Below are positions 20,363 through 29,552 of a DNA stretch of 64,000 bases, in pieces. The first letter of the stretch is position 1. Each line of letters opens with the position of its first letter. A program made the translations under genes and the position numbers. Source of the DNA: CAVQOB01 sp963714325 (lineage in GTDB: Bacteria; Pseudomonadota; Alphaproteobacteria; Rhizobiales; Hyphomicrobiaceae); NCBI GenBank assembly GCA_963714325.1, contig CAVQOB010000012.1, positions 97,689 through 161,688 on the forward strand, written 5' to 3'. The notes under the pieces were generated by a model, which had not been told where the DNA came from, searched no databases, and saw only the letters and a list, made by a program, of their open reading frames with translations.

Positions 20363-22267
20363 TCATCGTTGCTGCTGCCGATCCTGCCCGAGGGATTGGC
20401 GGACCGCGGCGTCGTTGACGTTGAAGCCCAATTGCGTCTGCAGGCCGGAGACATAGGCGTTGAGCGTGTCTGATTGAATCTGACGCTTCAGTTCCGTCTT
20501 GATCTTTTCGGTCTGCTCGGGTGTCGCGGCCGGCGCTGCGATGACATCAAGCACGCGCATCAGCGTGCGCGACTTGTTGTCGGCACTCGTCGCCGAGAGC
20601 ACGCCACCTTTCGGGAGCGTGAAGGCTTGTGCGACGGCCGTCTGCGCGAGGCCCTGCGGCGAAGTATTGCGGGTGATGGCGTTGGTCTTTTCGACCTTGC
20701 CGCCGATTTCCTTGGTGAGCGCCTCGAACGTCTCGCCCTTGCTCGCGCGTTCGACGAACTTGGCGGTCTGCGAGCCAAGTTCCTTGAGCTTCTCAGTGTC
20801 GAGCCATCCGGTCTTGACGTCGGACTGAACTTCTTCGAAGGGTTTTTGCTTTTCGGGCGTCGTGCCGAGGGTGTCGAGCCATGCATAACCGCCGTCGCCC
20901 AGTTCGATCGCATCGGCCTCACTGCCGGCGTTGCCACCGAAGGCCGCGAGCGCGAGGCGTGCGCCGTCGGCGAAGTCCGGAACCGGTTTGCCATCGGGCC
21001 CATTGCCTTGGCGGTCGATGGCGGCGACCTCCTTCAAGGTCAGCTGGAACTTGGCCGCTGTATCCTTCAGCGACTTGCCGGCTGATCGCTCATCATCGAT
21101 CTTGTCGTGCAGGGCCTGGATATCGGTTTTTGCCCGATCGGCGGCCAAGCGATCCTTGATCTCGTCCTTGACCTCGTCGAGAGTGCGCTGCTTGCCAGCG
21201 ACGATCTCGGTGGCGCGGAGCAGGGCAACGGCGAACTGCCCCTCAATAGGCTTCGACAACTCATCTTTCTTCAGGGCGAAGGCGGCATCGGCCATCTTGG
21301 CGTCGATCATGTCGCGCTTGGTCAGGATGCCGAGATCGAGATCAGTTTCCTTGAAGCCGAGCTTGGCAGCTTCAGCCGGGAAGTCCTTCGCTTTCGACAG
21401 CACGGCGAAGGCTTTTTCGGCCGCCGCCTTGTCGGGGAAGGTGAGCTGCTGCAGTCGGCGCTTCTCTGGCGTATTGAACTTTTCCTTATCCGTCTCGTAG
21501 GTGGCCCTGATTTCATCGTCGGGAATGCTGACACGCTTCTGCATGTCGCTGAACGGCAACAGCAGCGCAGCGATCTTCTTCACTTCCGGCACGACGAAGC
21601 GCTGCTTATTGGCTTCGTAGTATTCCTTCAGCTTGGCATCTTCAGGGTCGGCGACCTTGACGACCTTCGCCGGATCGATGGTAACGAACTCGATGACGCG
21701 GGTTTCCTCGCGATAGCGGTGCAGCGTGTCGATCATGGTCTGCGGCACAACGGCGCCGGTCAGCAGGCTGTCGGTCAAGTGCTCGCGCATGTCCTCGCCG
21801 CGGCGGGCGACGATATAGCCTTGTTCGGAAAATCCGTTCTGGCGCAGGAACGCGTCGAAGGCTGGTTTGGAAAATTTGCCGTCGAGGCCGAAGAACATCG
21901 GGTCATTGCGAATTTCGTCGGCGACGGTCGCGTCTGAGATAGTCATTCCGAGTTGACGGGTCTTCTGATCCAAGGCGCTGGTGCCGATCAGTCGGGACAA
22001 CACGCGGCTTTCGATGCCGATCATACGCGCCTGTTCCGGCGTCAGGCGACGGCCGAATTGCTGCGACATCTGGTTGAGTTCGGTCTGATAGGCGCGCTGG
22101 AACTCGTCGGCGGTAATCTTAGATTTGCCAACGTTGGCAACAGCATCGGTACCGGTCTGACGAACCACGTCCCCAATACCCCAAATCGAGAAAGCGATAA
22201 CGAGCGGCACAAGCAGCAGGATCTTTGCGATCCAGCCCGTTGCACCACGTCTCATTGCGTCCAGCAT
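20363..22267 (-). CDS. ppiD: Membrane-anchored peptidyl-prolyl isomerase / SurA-N chaperone
   Basis: Start set at ATG 22267 (MLDAMRRGATGW), which gives 634 residues, the usual PpiD length; the longer open frame upstream runs over the tpiA start region and is not family-like. A single N-terminal membrane anchor (ILLLVPLVIAFSIWGIGDVV) places the bulk in the periplasm. A SurA-N-like chaperone domain (about 35-180; ADEFQRAYQTELNQMSQQFG) is followed by a parvulin-type rotamase region (about 240-380) and helical C-terminal parts. It assists folding of exported and outer-membrane proteins. It is divergent from tpiA, with a 241-bp shared upstream region, and sits ahead of trpE. Confidence 0.9.
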   Translation of the reverse strand: MLDAMRRGATGWIAKILLLVPLVIAFSIWGIGDVVRQTGTDAVANVGKSKITADEFQRAYQTELNQMSQQFGRRLTPEQARMIGIESRVLSRLIGTSALDQKTRQLGMTISDATVADEIRNDPMFFGLDGKFSKPAFDAFLRQNGFSEQGYIVARRGEDMREHLTDSLLTGAVVPQTMIDTLHRYREETRVIEFVTIDPAKVVKVADPEDAKLKEYYEANKQRFVVPEVKKIAALLLPFSDMQKRVSIPDDEIRATYETDKEKFNTPEKRRLQQLTFPDKAAAEKAFAVLSKAKDFPAEAAKLGFKETDLDLGILTKRDMIDAKMADAAFALKKDELSKPIEGQFAVALLRATEIVAGKQRTLDEVKDEIKDRLAADRAKTDIQALHDKIDDERSAGKSLKDTAAKFQLTLKEVAAIDRQGNGPDGKPVPDFADGARLALAAFGGNAGSEADAIELGDGGYAWLDTLGTTPEKQKPFEEVQSDVKTGWLDTEKLKELGSQTAKFVERASKGETFEALTKEIGGKVEKTNAITRNTSPQGLAQTAVAQAFTLPKGGVLSATSADNKSRTLMRVLDVIAAPAATPEQTEKIKTELKRQIQSDTLNAYVSGLQTQLGFNVNDAAVRQSLGQDRQQQR

Positions 22268-22508
22268 TGCTCTTGGTGATCCGATATTGTTGCGGAAGCG
22301 GCATCCGTACCACACAATGTGGCATGCCAAAACGTCAGCGGTAAGGAAACGATAGCGCGCGTCAAGGGTTGACGCTTGCCGCCAGCATATTAAGAACCTC
22401 TTGGGCTTGCTGCAAGCACCCGCCGGAATGCGAGACCGTGGACAGCGGGGGCTGCGACAATTGCGACGCTGGCGGGAGCAAGCCAGCAGGAAAGGGGCGG
22501 GACAGTCG

Positions 22509-23291
22509 ATGTCGGAACAACAGAACGCCATTTGGCCGTTGGTGGCCGGAAACTGGAAAATGAACGGCGTCAAGGCGAGTATCGCGGAGGCGCTGAAACT
22601 GCGCGACCGGCTCGCGGCGTTGGGGGGGGCTATCGGCGCCGATGTCATGCTCTGCCCACCAGCGACGCTGATTGCCGGATTGGCGGACGCGGTGCGCGGA
22701 TCGACGGTGCTGATCGGGGCGCAGGATTGCCATCCCCAGGCGAGCGGCGCACATACCGGCGACCTTTCCGCGGACATGTTGCGCGATGCCGGCGCAACGG
22801 CAATCATTGTTGGCCATTCCGAGCGCCGGGCCAATCACAGCGAGACCGATACAACTGTTCGCTGCAAAGCAGAGGCGGCATGGCGGGCAGGGCTATTGGC
22901 CATCGTTTGCGTTGGAGAAACAGCAAGTGAACGCAAGGCTGGCCAGACTTTGGGCGTGGTTGGCCGACAACTCGCGGGGTCGGTCCCCGATGGCGCGACG
23001 GCAGCCAACACGGTCGTCGCTTATGAACCTGTCTGGGCCATTGGGACCGGATTGACGCCGACCGCTGCCGATGTCGGCGACGTGCATGGCGCATTGCGCA
23101 CGGCTCTGGTCCAGCGCTTCGGGGACGAAGGGCAGGTGATGCGGCTGCTCTATGGCGGCTCGGTCAAGGCCGCCAATGCACGGGAGCTGATGGGCGTCGC
23201 CCAGGTGAATGGGGCACTGGTCGGCGGCGCCAGCCTCAAAGCTGACGATTTCCTCGGCATTATCGCGGCCTACGATGGGCGGTTAAGCTAA
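22509..23291 (+). CDS. tpiA: Triosephosphate isomerase
   Basis: Interconverts dihydroxyacetone phosphate and glyceraldehyde 3-phosphate. The start ATG 22509 (MSEQQNAIWP) leads into LVAGNWKMNG with the substrate-binding Asn and Lys. The catalytic His is in VGHSERR (about residue 102) and the catalytic Glu in AYEPVWAIGTG (about 173); the phosphate-binding loop LLYGGSVKAAN is also present. Length of 260 residues is normal. It is divergent from ppiD and is followed closely by a small exported-protein gene and secG, a common alphaproteobacterial order. Confidence 0.97.
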   Translation: MSEQQNAIWPLVAGNWKMNGVKASIAEALKLRDRLAALGGAIGADVMLCPPATLIAGLADAVRGSTVLIGAQDCHPQASGAHTGDLSADMLRDAGATAIIVGHSERRANHSETDTTVRCKAEAAWRAGLLAIVCVGETASERKAGQTLGVVGRQLAGSVPDGATAANTVVAYEPVWAIGTGLTPTAADVGDVHGALRTALVQRFGDEGQVMRLLYGGSVKAANARELMGVAQVNGALVGGASLKADDFLGIIAAYDGRLS

Positions 23292-23314
23292 CGGGGCATG
23301 GTTTGGGTATCGGT

Positions 23315-23923
23315 ATGAGCAGGGTTGTTGCAGCATATGTGCTGTCGGTGACTTCGGTTGTGTTGGCGAGCACCCCGTTGGCCGCCAAGCCACTGGCGTC
23401 GGAAATCTGCGCCAACATCAAAGTCGAGATCAACGAACTTGAGGGCAAGGGGGTTCGCGCCGCCTTGGCCAAGGGGCCTGCGACAGCACGGACATTAAGC
23501 GCAGAGCAGTTGGCGACGATCCGCCGCCTGCTGGACCTCGACGCCCAATCGATTTTTCGCTGCCCGCTTGATCGGCCCTATGCGTCGCTGCGCGAGGAGG
23601 CGGCTGAAGAAAAGGACATGATCGAACCAGAGCCTGGGTCGGGTGGCGTCGCAGTGTCGACAGCCGCAGCTGCAGCCGCCGCCAAAGCCGCGCAACCCAA
23701 GGCGGCGCCAGCCAAAAAAGCAGCGGCCGCGCCACTCGCCAAACCGGCTGCAGTGCCGGCGGCGGCTGCCGCAACGCCGGCCCAGTCCGCGCCGACGCCG
23801 GTTGCCGCGCCGCCAGTCAAGGCGCGACCCAAGTCGAAATCGTCAGACGCCTACAAGCCACCGGCGTCTGGCGATCCCAACGTGACGCCGCTGCAGGATC
23901 AGCTGCCGAAAGCCCAGCAATAG
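23315..23923 (+). CDS. Hypothetical exported protein with Ala/Pro-rich tail
   Basis: Start chosen at ATG 23315 (MSRVVAAYVL), 23 bp after tpiA; a TTG at 23303 is in frame but less likely. The 202-residue product has a signal peptide (VLSVTSVVLASTPLAAK), a folded-looking part of about 80 residues (ICANIKVEINELEGKG, LLDLDAQSIFRCPLDRPY) with two Cys, and then a long Ala/Pro/Lys-rich low-complexity tail ending in PLQDQLPKAQQ. It is probably periplasmic. I do not recognise a named family. Position suggests co-transcription with tpiA. Confidence 0.75.
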   Translation: MSRVVAAYVLSVTSVVLASTPLAAKPLASEICANIKVEINELEGKGVRAALAKGPATARTLSAEQLATIRRLLDLDAQSIFRCPLDRPYASLREEAAEEKDMIEPEPGSGGVAVSTAAAAAAAKAAQPKAAPAKKAAAAPLAKPAAVPAAAAATPAQSAPTPVAAPPVKARPKSKSSDAYKPPASGDPNVTPLQDQLPKAQQ

Positions 23924-24048
23924 TGCGTTTCCCGGGCTGACGATGCCGCACTAGCCGTGCGCGGGCTCCTGGTGTAGAACGCTTGCCGAACCGAACCTTG
24001 TTTATCGCCGGTGCGCACCCTGTTGCGCCTCCATGAGACCTGACCACC

Positions 24049-24477
24049 ATGCAGACACTGCTTCCCGTCGTTCTCGTCATCCACCTGATGCTGGCTGCAG
24101 CTCTGGTCGGTGTTGTGCTGATCCAGCGGTCCGAAGGTGGCGCGCTTGGCATCGGCGGCGGCGGTGGTGGGTTCATGTCGGGGCGCGGCGCGGCCAACTT
24201 TCTGACCCGGCTGACGGCCTATCTAGCAATCGGGTTTTTCACAACCAGCATAGGGCTGACCATTCTGGCCAACCAGAACACCAAGGCCCGCTCGGTGTTC
24301 GAGTCGCCGGCAGCAACGGCGCCAGCCCAGCCGGGCGCGCCCACGACGTCTGGCGCCCCACCCGTGGTTCCAGCACAACCCGCAGGCGAACCGGCCCGTG
24401 GCGGCATTCTGGACAAGCTGCAGACGCCGGGTATGGGTCAAGCACCGGTCGGACCGAGTGTACCCAAGGGGCAGTAA
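24049..24477 (+). CDS. secG: Preprotein translocase subunit SecG
   Basis: Inner-membrane partner of SecYE. Two membrane segments are visible (LLPVVLVIHLMLAAALVGVV and YLAIGFFTTSIGLTILA), joined by the characteristic loop QRSEGGALGIGGGGGGFMSG. The 142-residue length is normal for alphaproteobacteria, where a Pro/Ala-rich cytoplasmic tail is added. It lies between tpiA and pyrG, a conserved order in this group. Confidence 0.95.
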   Translation: MQTLLPVVLVIHLMLAAALVGVVLIQRSEGGALGIGGGGGGFMSGRGAANFLTRLTAYLAIGFFTTSIGLTILANQNTKARSVFESPAATAPAQPGAPTTSGAPPVVPAQPAGEPARGGILDKLQTPGMGQAPVGPSVPKGQ

Positions 24478-24660
24478 GGCAGGTCAGGCAAACAGCCCAG
24501 TTGATGGCTGGCACGAGCCAGCAGCTGTGCGCGTGTGCGAATGGCGCCTGCAACCACGAGCCGGTTCAGATTCGAATTTTGCAACGCGGTGTAAGCCTTT
24601 CGTGGACATCCGAATAATATTCTAGCCGAATCGGATTTCATCCCTATAACCTCAAGGTCC

Positions 24661-26289
24661 ATGACGCGGTACATCTTCATCACCGGCGGCGTGGTGTCTT
24701 CGCTTGGCAAAGGGCTGGCTTCAGCGGCCCTTGGAGCGCTTCTACAAGCTCGAGGTTATTCGGTTCGGCTCCGCAAGCTCGATCCGTACTTGAACGTCGA
24801 TCCCGGCACCATGAGCCCTTACCAGCATGGTGAGGTGTTCGTTACCGATGACGGCGCGGAAACCGATCTCGATCTCGGTCATTACGAGCGCTTCACTGGT
24901 GTTCCCGCCAAGAAATCCGACAACATCACGACCGGGCGCATCTATCAGGACATCCTGACCAAGGAGCGGCGCGGCGACTATCTCGGTGGCACCGTGCAGG
25001 TGATCCCGCACGTTACAAATGCGATCAAGGAATTCGTGCTCGCCGGCAATGATGGCATCGACTTCGTGCTGGTCGAGGTCGGCGGCACTGTTGGCGACAT
25101 CGAGGGACTGCCGTTCTTCGAAGCGATCCGCCAGGTCGGCAACGATTTGCCGCGCGGCGAGTCGATCTTCATCCACTTGACGCTGATCCCCTACATTCCC
25201 AGCGCTGGCGAGCTCAAGACCAAGCCGACGCAGCACTCTGTGAAGGAACTCCGCTCGATCGGCATCCAGCCAAACATCCTGATGTGCCGCTGCGATCGCG
25301 AAGTGCCACGCAGCGAACGCAAGAAGATCGCGCTGTTCTGCAACGTCCGCGAGGAAGCGGTTATTCAAGCGCTCGACGTCGCGTCAATCTATGACGTACC
25401 GCTCGCCTATCACCGCGAAGGCCTTGACCGCGAAGTGCTCGCCGCCTTCGGTATCACCGGCGCGCCGAAACCGGATCTGTCGCGCTGGGAGGGCATCAGT
25501 CACGCCATCGCCAATCCCGAGGGCGCAGTCACCATTGCCATCGTCGGCAAATATACCGGGCTGAAGGACGCCTACAAGTCGCTCAACGAGGCACTGACGC
25601 ACGGCGGCATCGCCAACCGCGTCAAGGTCAATCTGCAGTGGATCGAGAGCGAAGTCTTCGAGAACGAGGACCCGGCGCCGCACTTGGAAGGCGTGCACGG
25701 CATTCTCGTTCCCGGCGGATTCGGCGAGCGGGGTGCGGAGGGCAAGATCTTGGCGGCCAGATTCGCTCGCACGCGCAAGACGCCCTATTTCGGCATTTGC
25801 TTCGGCATGCAGATGGCGGTGATCGAGGCGGCACGCTCGTTAGCCGGCGTCACCAACGCCAGTTCAACCGAATTCGGTGCGGCCGAAGAACCCGTCGTCG
25901 GCGAGATGAAGGAGTGGATGCGAGGCAACGAGTTGGAAATCCGTAAAGCCGGAGGCGATCTCGGCGGCACGATGCGCCTCGGCGCGTTCGACGCCACGCT
26001 GACGGCCGGCTCGAAAATCGCCGCGATCTACGGCGACACGCGCATCTCCGAACGCCATCGCCACCGCTACGAGGTCAACACCAAGTATCGCGCGGCTTTA
26101 GAGGCGAAGGGGCTCAAATTCTGCGGCATGTCACCCGACGGGTTACTCCCCGAGACCGTCGAATTTCCCGACCATCCCTGGTTCATCGGCGTGCAGTATC
26201 ACCCGGAACTGAAATCACGGCCCTTCGAACCACATCCGCTGTTCAAGAGCTTTATCGCGGCGGCGGTGGAGCAGAGTAGGTTGGTGTGA
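24661..26289 (+). CDS. pyrG: CTP synthase
   Basis: Aminates UTP to CTP with glutamine as nitrogen donor. The synthetase domain starts with FITGGVVSSLGKGLASAALG and contains LRKLDPYLNVDPGTMSPYQH. The C-terminal glutamine amidotransferase domain has GGFGERGAEGK, the nucleophile Cys in PYFGICFGMQM (about residue 380), and the His-Glu pair in QYHPELKSRP. Length of 542 residues is normal. It lies 183 bp after secG; no clear terminator was seen after it. Confidence 0.98.
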   Translation: MTRYIFITGGVVSSLGKGLASAALGALLQARGYSVRLRKLDPYLNVDPGTMSPYQHGEVFVTDDGAETDLDLGHYERFTGVPAKKSDNITTGRIYQDILTKERRGDYLGGTVQVIPHVTNAIKEFVLAGNDGIDFVLVEVGGTVGDIEGLPFFEAIRQVGNDLPRGESIFIHLTLIPYIPSAGELKTKPTQHSVKELRSIGIQPNILMCRCDREVPRSERKKIALFCNVREEAVIQALDVASIYDVPLAYHREGLDREVLAAFGITGAPKPDLSRWEGISHAIANPEGAVTIAIVGKYTGLKDAYKSLNEALTHGGIANRVKVNLQWIESEVFENEDPAPHLEGVHGILVPGGFGERGAEGKILAARFARTRKTPYFGICFGMQMAVIEAARSLAGVTNASSTEFGAAEEPVVGEMKEWMRGNELEIRKAGGDLGGTMRLGAFDATLTAGSKIAAIYGDTRISERHRHRYEVNTKYRAALEAKGLKFCGMSPDGLLPETVEFPDHPWFIGVQYHPELKSRPFEPHPLFKSFIAAAVEQSRLV

Positions 26290-26298
26290 TGGGCGCCC

Positions 26299-26460
26299 GT
26301 AGGTTGACGATGGTGTCAGACGCATGCTTCTGATACCGCTGGCGCCGCTGCCGAACGCGCGTAAACCAACATCTCAATCGGCATCCGCGATTGTTGGGTT
26401 GCGCGCAGATAGACCGCTGCGATTCCTTCGGAACCTCTGCAACGGGGCTAACCCAACGCC
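26299..26460. repeat. Degraded copy of the ~150-bp nested palindrome (GTAGGTTGGGTTAG family)
   Basis: Starts GTAGGTTG (26299-26306), has inner arms CGCGCGTAAACCAAC (about 26356-26370) and GTTGGGTTGCGCGC (26393-26406), and ends GGGGCTAACCCAACGCC (26444-26460). Order and spacing match the two intact copies at 40164 and 61825, but the left end and some arm bases have decayed and a 26-bp hairpin sits in its left part. Confidence 0.7.
26312..26337. repeat. 26-bp hairpin, copy 1
   Basis: GGTGTCAGACGCATGC followed by TTCTGATACC; the arms GGTGTCAGA/TCTGATACC pair at eight of nine positions. A near-identical sequence in inverted orientation lies at 26860-26885. Confidence 0.55.
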
Positions 26461-26859
26461 GAACGCAAAGGCCGCCACGCGCGCTCACGCATCCGGCCGG
26501 CGTTATCCCACGCGCCATGCCGCGCCGGGTGCTGGTCGGCACCTGAAGGCGCGAGAAGAAAGAGGGACGGGGCGGCTTTGCCTCGATCCTGAAGTCTGGG
26601 GGTCGTCTCGGCAAATCGCCGCCCCGCTTGCTTGCAAAGACCATCCGGTGCCGGAGCTCGGGATCGCCTCCTTGGCCGGTCCCTTCGAGAGGGACTTCAA
26701 TAAGCCCGGACTAAGCCCCGCTGCGCAGGCTCATCCGAATTGCAAGCTCCCGGCCCGGTCACGCGAGTGCGCTGCAGACGTTCCCACAGGCCATGGATGC
26801 GAGAGAGTGTGACAAATTTTTCCGTATCCGTCACCTAGGTACTTACCTAGCTTGACAGG

Positions 26860-26885
26860 GGTATCAGACGCAAGCGTCTGACACC
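26860..26885. repeat. 26-bp hairpin, copy 2
   Basis: GGTATCAGACGC-AA-GCGTCTGACACC. The 12-base arms pair at eleven positions, and its reverse complement matches the copy at 26312-26337 except at two positions. Confidence 0.55.
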
Positions 26886-26905
26886 TTGACACAGATACTG
26901 GGGCA

Positions 26906-27463
26906 CTACTTCTTCACGCCGATCCGTGGCCGCTGGGGCGCGGGCGGCATGACCGTCACGGTGCTGGTGAAGCGCACGCCGATTTTCGAGCCGCGGCGCC
27001 ACATGGACTGGCACTCCACCTGGATGCGGTCCAAAGGCAGGATCAGCGTGAAGTGGTTCGGCACCGAATCCGTTGTCGCGTCCTGATTGAACTTGTCGGA
27101 CTGCATTTCGAGGCGTGCGCCGGTTGAGGACGTGTCGCGGACCAGGCAGTTGTAGGGGACGGTGATGCCGTCGAACAAGATCAAGCCATTGGAGTTGCGG
27201 CCCTTGCGCTTGGCAAAACGGCGGTTGTCTTCGCCGACATCGTCGGCCTCGACCGCTGTCGTAGCGTTGCGCTTCAAGGCTGCGGCGATGCGATCCTGAG
27301 AGGGGGGAGGCACCCCGGCCGGCTCGGTGGCTACTGCTGGAGTCAAAACGCGGGCCGCGCGCCGCGATAGCGCCGTTGGTTCTGTTGCCGGGAGCGGCGC
27401 CGCTTCGGGGGCGACGCTCGCGGGTTTTGAGACGGCAGCAAGAATGCGCTCGCGCAGTGCCAT
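26906..27463 (-). CDS. PilZ domain protein
   Basis: The 185-residue protein starts at ATG 27463. The first 85 residues are low-complexity and Ala/Pro-rich. The C-terminal half looks like a PilZ domain: an RRFAKR segment, then GRNSNGLILFDGITVPYNC, VRDTSSTGARLEM (the (D/N)xSxxG motif) and WRRGSKIGVRF. PilZ domains bind cyclic di-GMP in many proteins, but the canonical RxxxR is imperfect here, so binding is uncertain. It is probably cytoplasmic. It is convergent with pyrG and divergent from nadE. Confidence 0.8.
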   Translation of the reverse strand: MALRERILAAVSKPASVAPEAAPLPATEPTALSRRAARVLTPAVATEPAGVPPPSQDRIAAALKRNATTAVEADDVGEDNRRFAKRKGRNSNGLILFDGITVPYNCLVRDTSSTGARLEMQSDKFNQDATTDSVPNHFTLILPLDRIQVECQSMWRRGSKIGVRFTSTVTVMPPAPQRPRIGVKK

Positions 27464-27645
27464 GACGGTGGTGTTCCAGCCCTACTGGGGAAGTTGGTAC
27501 CCTGAGAGTTACGCAAATGCATGAAAGCCGGGTTTCTTTGTCGTCAACAAAGTATTGCCAAGTGTCTCCGACAGGCGTCTGGAAAATCAGTAAAAGCCGA
27601 TCTGTCGCGTTGCATCTGAGTGGTCGAAGCCCTTAAGTTAGGCCT

Positions 27646-29400
27646 ATGTCGCAACAAAACGCTAAGTCTATCATCATCGCCCTCGCCCAGTTCGACCCGA
27701 CGGTCGGCGATCTTATGGGCAATGCGGAAAAAATTCGCGTAACCCGGCGCGAGGCAGCCAAAGCCGGCGCCCATCTCGTCGTCTTTTCAGAATTGTTCTT
27801 GACCGGCTACCCGCCAGAGGACCTGGTATTGAAGCCGGCCTTCGCCGATGCCGCCCGGGTTGCTGCCGAGGCGTTGGCGGCTGAAACCGGGGATGGTGGC
27901 CCGGGCATCCTGTTCGGCACCGTCTGGCCGGAACACGGCGCCGGCGGCCGCAAGGTCTACAACGCCGTTGTTGTCGCCGATCAGGGCTCGATCATTGGCG
28001 TCCGCTTCAAGGTCGACCTTCCAAACTACGGTGTCTTCGACGAAAAGCGCGTTTTCGAACCTGGACCCTTGCCGGGGCCGGTGATGTTTCGTGGGCTGCG
28101 CTTGGGCCTTCCCATTTGCGAGGATATCTGGCGCGATGAAGTTGTCGAGTGTCTCGCTGAAAACGGCGCCGAGATTTTGATTTCGCCAAACGGTTCGCCG
28201 TTTGATTGGCCAAAACCCGACAAGCGGATGAATGTCGCTGCCGCCCGCGTTACCGAAACTGGATTGCCGCTGATCTATCTCAATCAGGTCGGCGGGCAGG
28301 ACGAGTTGGTGTTCGACGGCGCGTCATTCGTCTTGAACGGCGATTGCACGCTTGCCGCCCAATTGCCGGCGTGGGAGGAAGCCCTTGTCATGACCACGTG
28401 GGCAAAGACCGCGGGCGGTTGGGCCTGTGCGCCGGCAACCAAGGCTGTACTGCCCGAGGGCGATGCCGCCGCCTATCACGCGTGCATGTTGGGCCTGCGC
28501 GATTACGTCGACAAGAACGGGTTCAAGAGCGTGGTGCTGGGCTTGTCGGGCGGGGTCGACTCCGCACTCGTCGCAGCGCTCGCGGTCGATGCGCTGGGTG
28601 CGGACCGCGTGCATTGCGTGATGCTGCCCTATCGCTACACGTCGAGTGCCAGCCTCGATGACGCCGCCGACTGTGCCAAGGCGCTGGGGTGCCGCTATGA
28701 CACGGTGCCGATTGCGGCCGCTGTTGATGGTCTCGTCGCCATGACCGCGCCGCTGTTCGAAGGCCGCAAACCCGACATCACCGAAGAGAACATGCAAAGC
28801 CGCGTGCGCGGCACGACGCTGATGGCGATCTCCAACAAGTTCGGCTCGATGCTGCTGACGACCGGCAACAAGAGCGAAATGAGCGTCGGCTACGCGACCA
28901 TCTATGGCGACATGAACGGCGGCTTCAACCCGATCAAGGACCTCTACAAGATGGAGGTCTACCGCCTCTGTCGCTGGCGCAACGCGCACATGGCCAAGGG
29001 TGGCAAGGGCCCCGCAGGCGTCGTCATCCCCGAGAACATTCTGACCAAGGCGCCGACGGCTGAACTGCGTGACAATCAAAAAGATCAGGACAGTCTGCCG
29101 CCCTATGAAGCGCTGGATGATATTCTGGCCAGCATGGTCGAGCGCGAGATGCCGCTCGCCGCCATCGTTAGCCGCGGGCATGACGCGGAAACGGTTTTGA
29201 AAATCGAGCGTCTGTTGCGTCTTGCCGAATACAAGCGGCGGCAAGCAGCACCCGGCGTCAAGATCTCCGAGCGCAATTTCGGCCGTGATCGCCGCTACCC
29301 CATCACCAATAAATTCCGCGAAGAGCTTGCACCGGCCAAGCCCGTCACGACCGCCCCAACCCTCATCCGCCCGCGTGCTGACGGTGGTGAGGTGAGTTGA
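27646..29400 (+). CDS. nadE: Glutamine-dependent NAD+ synthetase
   Basis: Final step of NAD synthesis: amidation of nicotinic acid adenine dinucleotide using glutamine. The N-terminal nitrilase-type glutaminase domain has the catalytic Glu in VFSELFLTGYPPEDL, a Lys in DEKRVFEPG, and the Cys in PICEDIWRDEV. The C-terminal synthetase domain has the P-loop LGLSGGVDSALVAAL (about residue 300) and NKSEMSVGYATIYGDMNGG. Length of 584 residues is normal for the two-domain bacterial enzyme. Confidence 0.97.
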   Translation: MSQQNAKSIIIALAQFDPTVGDLMGNAEKIRVTRREAAKAGAHLVVFSELFLTGYPPEDLVLKPAFADAARVAAEALAAETGDGGPGILFGTVWPEHGAGGRKVYNAVVVADQGSIIGVRFKVDLPNYGVFDEKRVFEPGPLPGPVMFRGLRLGLPICEDIWRDEVVECLAENGAEILISPNGSPFDWPKPDKRMNVAAARVTETGLPLIYLNQVGGQDELVFDGASFVLNGDCTLAAQLPAWEEALVMTTWAKTAGGWACAPATKAVLPEGDAAAYHACMLGLRDYVDKNGFKSVVLGLSGGVDSALVAALAVDALGADRVHCVMLPYRYTSSASLDDAADCAKALGCRYDTVPIAAAVDGLVAMTAPLFEGRKPDITEENMQSRVRGTTLMAISNKFGSMLLTTGNKSEMSVGYATIYGDMNGGFNPIKDLYKMEVYRLCRWRNAHMAKGGKGPAGVVIPENILTKAPTAELRDNQKDQDSLPPYEALDDILASMVEREMPLAAIVSRGHDAETVLKIERLLRLAEYKRRQAAPGVKISERNFGRDRRYPITNKFREELAPAKPVTTAPTLIRPRADGGEVS

Positions 29401-29552
29401 GATGATGCCACAGCATCGCGCCTGTCACGCTGCGCAGCGGCAAACTAATCCACGCCCGCGCCCGTTGCTGCACTGATCCAACATCGCTGGACGATGCGTT
29501 GCTGTAAGCAGCATCGCAACAAGGGCGCACGCGCGCAGTCGGAGATCAGTGG

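Larger units (their letters stand above)
26290..26905. other. 616-bp intergenic region with palindromes, no convincing gene
   Basis: Convergent gap between pyrG and the PilZ gene. It holds a degraded copy of the nested palindrome (26299-26460) and two 26-bp hairpins (26312-26337, 26860-26885). The open frames here (for example 26324-26812) have no ribosome site or recognisable protein and run across the palindromes, so I treat the stretch as non-coding. Around 26825-26860 the sequence becomes AT-richer. Confidence 0.6.

Noticed and set aside
26324..26812. 162-codon open frame after pyrG.
   Set aside because: No ribosome site or family pattern, and it crosses two palindromic repeats.
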